Source of the DNA: Vitis vinifera
Taxonomy: Eukaryota; Streptophyta; Magnoliopsida; Vitales; Vitaceae
Assembly: GCF_030704535.1 (NCBI RefSeq)
Contig: NC_081812.1
Coordinates: 19,748,501 to 19,812,500 of the forward strand
Length of the DNA stretch: 64,000 bases
Direction of reading: 5' to 3'
The notes under the pieces: generated by a model
Database searches by the model: none
The model's input: the letters and a program-made list of their open reading frames with translations, nothing else
Told to the model about the DNA's origin: nothing
Translations under genes and position numbers: made by a program
Part shown: in pieces, positions 61,301 to 64,000 of the stretch
Numbering within the stretch: the stretch's first letter is position 1
Layout of the letters: each line of letters begins with the position of its first letter

Positions 61301-64000
61301 AATTACAAAAGAATAATAATTGGTCTTCAAGATGCAATAAACAAGTTATGCAAATGAGGGTGTGATTGTACTAAACATATCTTGAAATCTCAAAGTAGAA
61401 CAACTAGAATTATTTGTATTTGGTATTCATAAATGTTCAATAGTCATTTAAATGGATTTCTTCCAAAATAGGGTGGTTAGACATAATTTTCTGATGAACC
61501 AGACAACCACCCATCTAGTTGTTGTGCGTTGATTGCTTTTGCCGATGAATATTGAGACTCAAAATGTTTGGTCAACGACTGCCTGATTGGCCACTTGCTC
61601 ACTTGATAGGTCATCTTTAGACTAAAAGTGCATCATTTGAGCAACCAACCCATGGGGGACAGTTTGATCAATGGGTCAACCTCCTAGTAGACCACTTAAG
61701 TTGGTTTCACCAAAAATAAAAATGCTGCACAAGTATCTTTTGATGACTCAGATTGGTGCAGATTGAAAACTTAAGATTGAAAGTCCCTTTTTGATGATGA
61801 AAATGTGTCAAAATATAGGTTTTCAACCTTGTATGGATGAACTCAATTTATACAAAAATTTATCAATAAGGCATAAATAATCCTTGTAAAAAAATCTTTT
61901 GAAGAGTTGATTCTTTTTTGTTAAAAGGGACTTAGTTTGTGATGGTCTAATTTTAAGGTATGGTTACCCACACTACTTGAACCATGACTTGGTTTACAAA
62001 TGAACCTATTCTGTTTATAATCTTGACAAGGCCTCCTCTTGCATTTTTAGCTTCTTAATGTGCAAAAAGCTTTCTTCTTGAGAATTTTTAAGAGTATCGC
62101 AATTAAATCTATTCAAAAATCTCAAGACAAGGATTGGATTTGCTTCATCAAAATTGATTTTAAAACTTTGGGCTAACACTTGGCCTTGGAGCTTAACTGC
62201 CTCCATTCTTCAATTCATGATCTAATCAAAATTGCATTTCAAGTATTTTATCTATTGTTGAATAAAAAATAATTAATTAAGTTTTGATTGAGGGAGGGTC
62301 TAGAAGGAGTTAGGTAGGTCACAACAATTATATAACAAAATGTTAAATCGTGTGCTAGCTAATTTGGTCTAGATTGACAAAATAATAAAAAACATATCAA
62401 AATTCCTGTGACTTTCTTAGTCCACCCAATTATGCACATATGTGATATTTCTCCAATTATTGAAATTTGAAATTTCAAAAATTTGCTCAAAGGTTTAAAG
62501 TGGTTCCAATTGTAACTGTTTTCTTTTGTTTTGATGATTACTTGAACTGACTTAGTATGGTATGAACTTGGAACCTTATTCACCTTTTTATCTGTAGAAT
62601 TGTCTTCTCTAACCTACCAAACCTATCTGTTTCATTGCACAACATAACATTTCCTTCTTATTTTTTAGGTACACATTGGATGACATTGGGTCTGGATCCC
62701 ATGTGCATATCAGTTTGTGGGAGAATGGAGAAAATGTTTTTATGGCATCTGGTCAAGGCTCTCACTATGGAATATCCAAGGTTGGAGAAGAGTTCATGGC
62801 GGGAGTTTTGCATCATCTTCCTTCAATTTTGGCATTTACAGCACCAGTTCCAAATAGGTTATCATCTTTATCTTTGAGTAAATAATTCATTGTTACTCTT
62901 TGCTAATTTTTGTTTCTTTATTTTCATTTTTTTAAAAACATACACTAGAATTGAAATGGTTATACATATGTAGAACTAAACATTTTTCTCCAATGCTTTG
63001 GAAGTATCTGGTTTACTTATTTAATATGCCCCATCCCTACCTCCATAATGCCCAGCCATTGGTCCTTGAACGTTGAAAACTGATTACTTCTGGCTCAATT
63101 TGTTTATGTTTAAGTCATCTCAATGATTACCAATGTTTCTGTCAGGTACCTCATTTTATGTTTATGATTTTTTGAAAAGTAAAACTAGTTATCATATCTA
63201 TCCATATTTTTAGAAAATTAACAGATGTGTATAAACACCACAAAACTCATAGAGTCTTACTTGGTGGAGGCTAAATTGTGTTTCAAGGGAAAACTTTTTA
63301 AAATTTTCCCCATTCTTTGTTAATGTTGAGGAAAATCTCTCTTTTAATATCCGGTTCAAGTTGTCTCCATTTGTTAGTTTCCATTGAGCATGAAGCAAAG
63401 CACATTTATTAGATATTATCTGAAGCTGTTACTATATTAAAAATTTATTCCATGACAATGTTGTCTATTGCATGTGCAATTTTTCCTTTGCAAACTTAGT
63501 ACTTCATTAATATGATTTATGTCTGGATTTTTCAACAACTTTGGATTTGTTGAACCAACAAAATATTATTTATAACTTGGATCAGTATATCAAAGCTCTG
63601 TAGATTGAAAGGTTTTATACAATATATTATATGAAAACAACTCGTTAAAAAGGAACTTCTTGTCAGTGACATTCATTTTGTCATCATAATCATTTTTTAT
63701 ACTATTTTTCCTGTAGTTCTCTATGTCCTCAAATTTTGTTGTTTAGTTTTTCGTATTTTGGAGGATGAAAATATTATTGGAATTGAAGTGACTGGCCTTT
63801 TATGGAAGATTGCTGCATTGTGGTGGTGGAAATTGTGTGTGATATCATTTGGCTTCTGAACTTCATTTTGGATGTATATCACAAATAAAATTCAGATTGT
63901 ATGCTCTTATACTCTGTTGACTGTTATATCCTGTTTGGCTTTTTGGCCTTGTAGTTATGATCGAATACAACCTGATACATGGAGTGGAGCATACCAGTGT
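49303..64000 (+). CDS. FluG/NodGS-like protein: amidohydrolase fused to type-I-like glutamine synthetase (3' end beyond right edge)
   Basis: Sixteen exons join in frame (2139 nt, 713 codons): 49303-49467, 50451-50702, 51090-51157, 51258-51373, 51450-51555, 51819-51975, 52071-52166, 54054-54102, 55096-55367, 56623-56795, 57452-57572, 57646-57698, 57778-57907, 58552-58697, 62669-62857, 63955-64000. Residues 1 to about 400 form an amidohydrolase-2 domain with the metal-binding HAH of VDAHAHN (H20, H22), HTGFGD and STDGYAFPE. From about 420 comes a glutamine synthetase: beta-grasp (IIWVDASGQQRCR), then AGFEVEFYLL, HAEAGKGQFEIALGHT, GSGSHVHISLW and SYDRIQPDTWSGAYQC of the catalytic barrel. Plant relatives (NodGS) are about 840-850 residues, so some 130 remain. 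They are cytosolic proteins linked to nodulin N6 and fungal FluG; the enzymatic reaction is not settled. All introns are GT-AG except intron 3. Confidence 0.94.
51158..51257 (+). other. U12-type AT-AC intron (intron 3 of the FluG-like gene)
   Basis: Joining exon 3 at 51157 to exon 4 at 51258 gives the expected protein, LKSVADGISGLKS. The 100-bp intron begins ATATCCTC, matching the U12 donor consensus ATATCCTT at seven of eight bases. It ends with AC after CTGTT. A branch-site match TCCTTATC (consensus TCCTTRAY) lies at 51241-51248, about 11 nt from the end. A GT-AG alternative in frame is not available: the only acceptor-like CAG at 51257-51259 has no matching GT donor. This intron should be removed by the minor spliceosome. 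Confidence 0.93.
52260..53110. mobile_element. Non-autonomous DNA transposon with long imperfect inverted ends
   Basis: The left arm (about 52275-52365) is rich in GGTTGAACCG/GAACCGGTC motifs. The right arm (about 52970-53105) holds the same motifs inverted, such as GGTTCAACCCCGGTTCGATC, near an ATTTTAAAACATTG end. The interior is non-coding and includes a segment of different composition (52690-52930). Ends and target duplication are not certain; similar CCGGTT-rich elements are common in plant introns. Confidence 0.5.
52767..52811 (+). promoter_or_regulatory. snRNA-type USE and TATA pair within the intron 7 insertion
   Basis: TCCCACATCA (one mismatch to the plant USE) is followed after about 33 bp by TATAAATA. 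That spacing is the one used by RNA polymerase II U-snRNA promoters in plants. The downstream sequence does not look like any snRNA I know, so this may be a promoter relic carried by a repeat. Confidence 0.3.
56003..56225. repeat. Diverged direct repeat in intron 9 of the FluG-like gene
   Basis: A unit of about 70 bp starting TTGTTAAGCTACCAACTTTT at 56006 recurs near 56154 with substitutions and small gaps. The GTTAAGCT...AAGCTT...TTAGAATATA pattern is seen in dispersed plant repeats, but the element type is not clear. Confidence 0.6.
58698..62668 (+). other. Intron 14 of the FluG-like gene, about 4 kb, repeat-rich
   Basis: A GT-AG intron, the longest in the visible part of the gene. It contains a G-rich run (about 59036-59055), a poly-T of 17 near 59111, and a segment from about 60890 to 61950. 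That segment begins CACCCAAAAGGGAGAGTGAAT and continues with TTAATATGGTTTGGCAT, a layout seen in a common dispersed plant repeat. No coding domain was found in it. Confidence 0.6.

Noticed and set aside
1-64000. CRISPR arrays, operons, ribosome-binding sites, rRNA or intact tRNA genes
   Set aside because: None was seen. The tandem repeats found are two-copy duplications or microsatellites, and the genes have spliceosomal introns.

Overview
This is nuclear DNA of a flowering plant. Genes are split by many spliceosomal introns, intergenic DNA is very AT-rich, and there are plant LTR, LINE, SINE-like and MITE-like repeats. Gene content and protein sequences fit a eudicot, most likely grapevine (Vitis) or a close relative; that assignment is inference from recalled sequence similarity, not a search.

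Layout. (1) 1-13515, minus strand: the first 20 exons (591 codons) of a large HEAT-repeat protein of the SGR6/MROH1 (maestro heat-like) type. The rest lies beyond the left edge, across an intron of more than 3.7 kb holding an old LINE and a tRNA-like SINE. (2) 15160-20823, minus: a nine-exon gene for a 329-residue PWWP-domain protein. (3) 21613-35272, minus: a tandem cluster of three thaumatin-like (PR-5 family) genes. The first is dead: it has a frameshifting deletion, and a complete Ty3/gypsy chromovirus retrotransposon (21647-27420, LTRs that look identical) sits about ten codons before its stop. The second and third look intact but differ at the acidic cleft. (4) 38.46-45.0 kb, plus: NOP10, the smallest H/ACA snoRNP protein, with a promoter rich in site II motifs plus a telo-box, and a 5'-UTR intron of about 4.7 kb holding a young 5'-truncated LINE with 19-bp target duplications. 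(5) 45.0-49.3 kb: intergenic DNA with a decayed LTR related to the Ty3 element and an snRNA-promoter-like motif pair. (6) 49303-64000, plus: the first 16 exons (713 codons) of a FluG/NodGS-like protein, an amidohydrolase fused to a type-I-like glutamine synthetase, running off the right edge. Its third intron is a clear U12-type AT-AC intron.

The genes are ordinary, unlinked plant housekeeping and defence genes; apart from the tandem thaumatin-like genes, nothing suggests they act together. The most notable items are the AT-AC intron, the very recent retrotransposon insertion into an already broken gene with a 4-bp duplication, the cleft divergence between the tandem thaumatin-like genes, and the layered transposon insertions in introns. 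I did not find a convincing undescribed multi-gene system.
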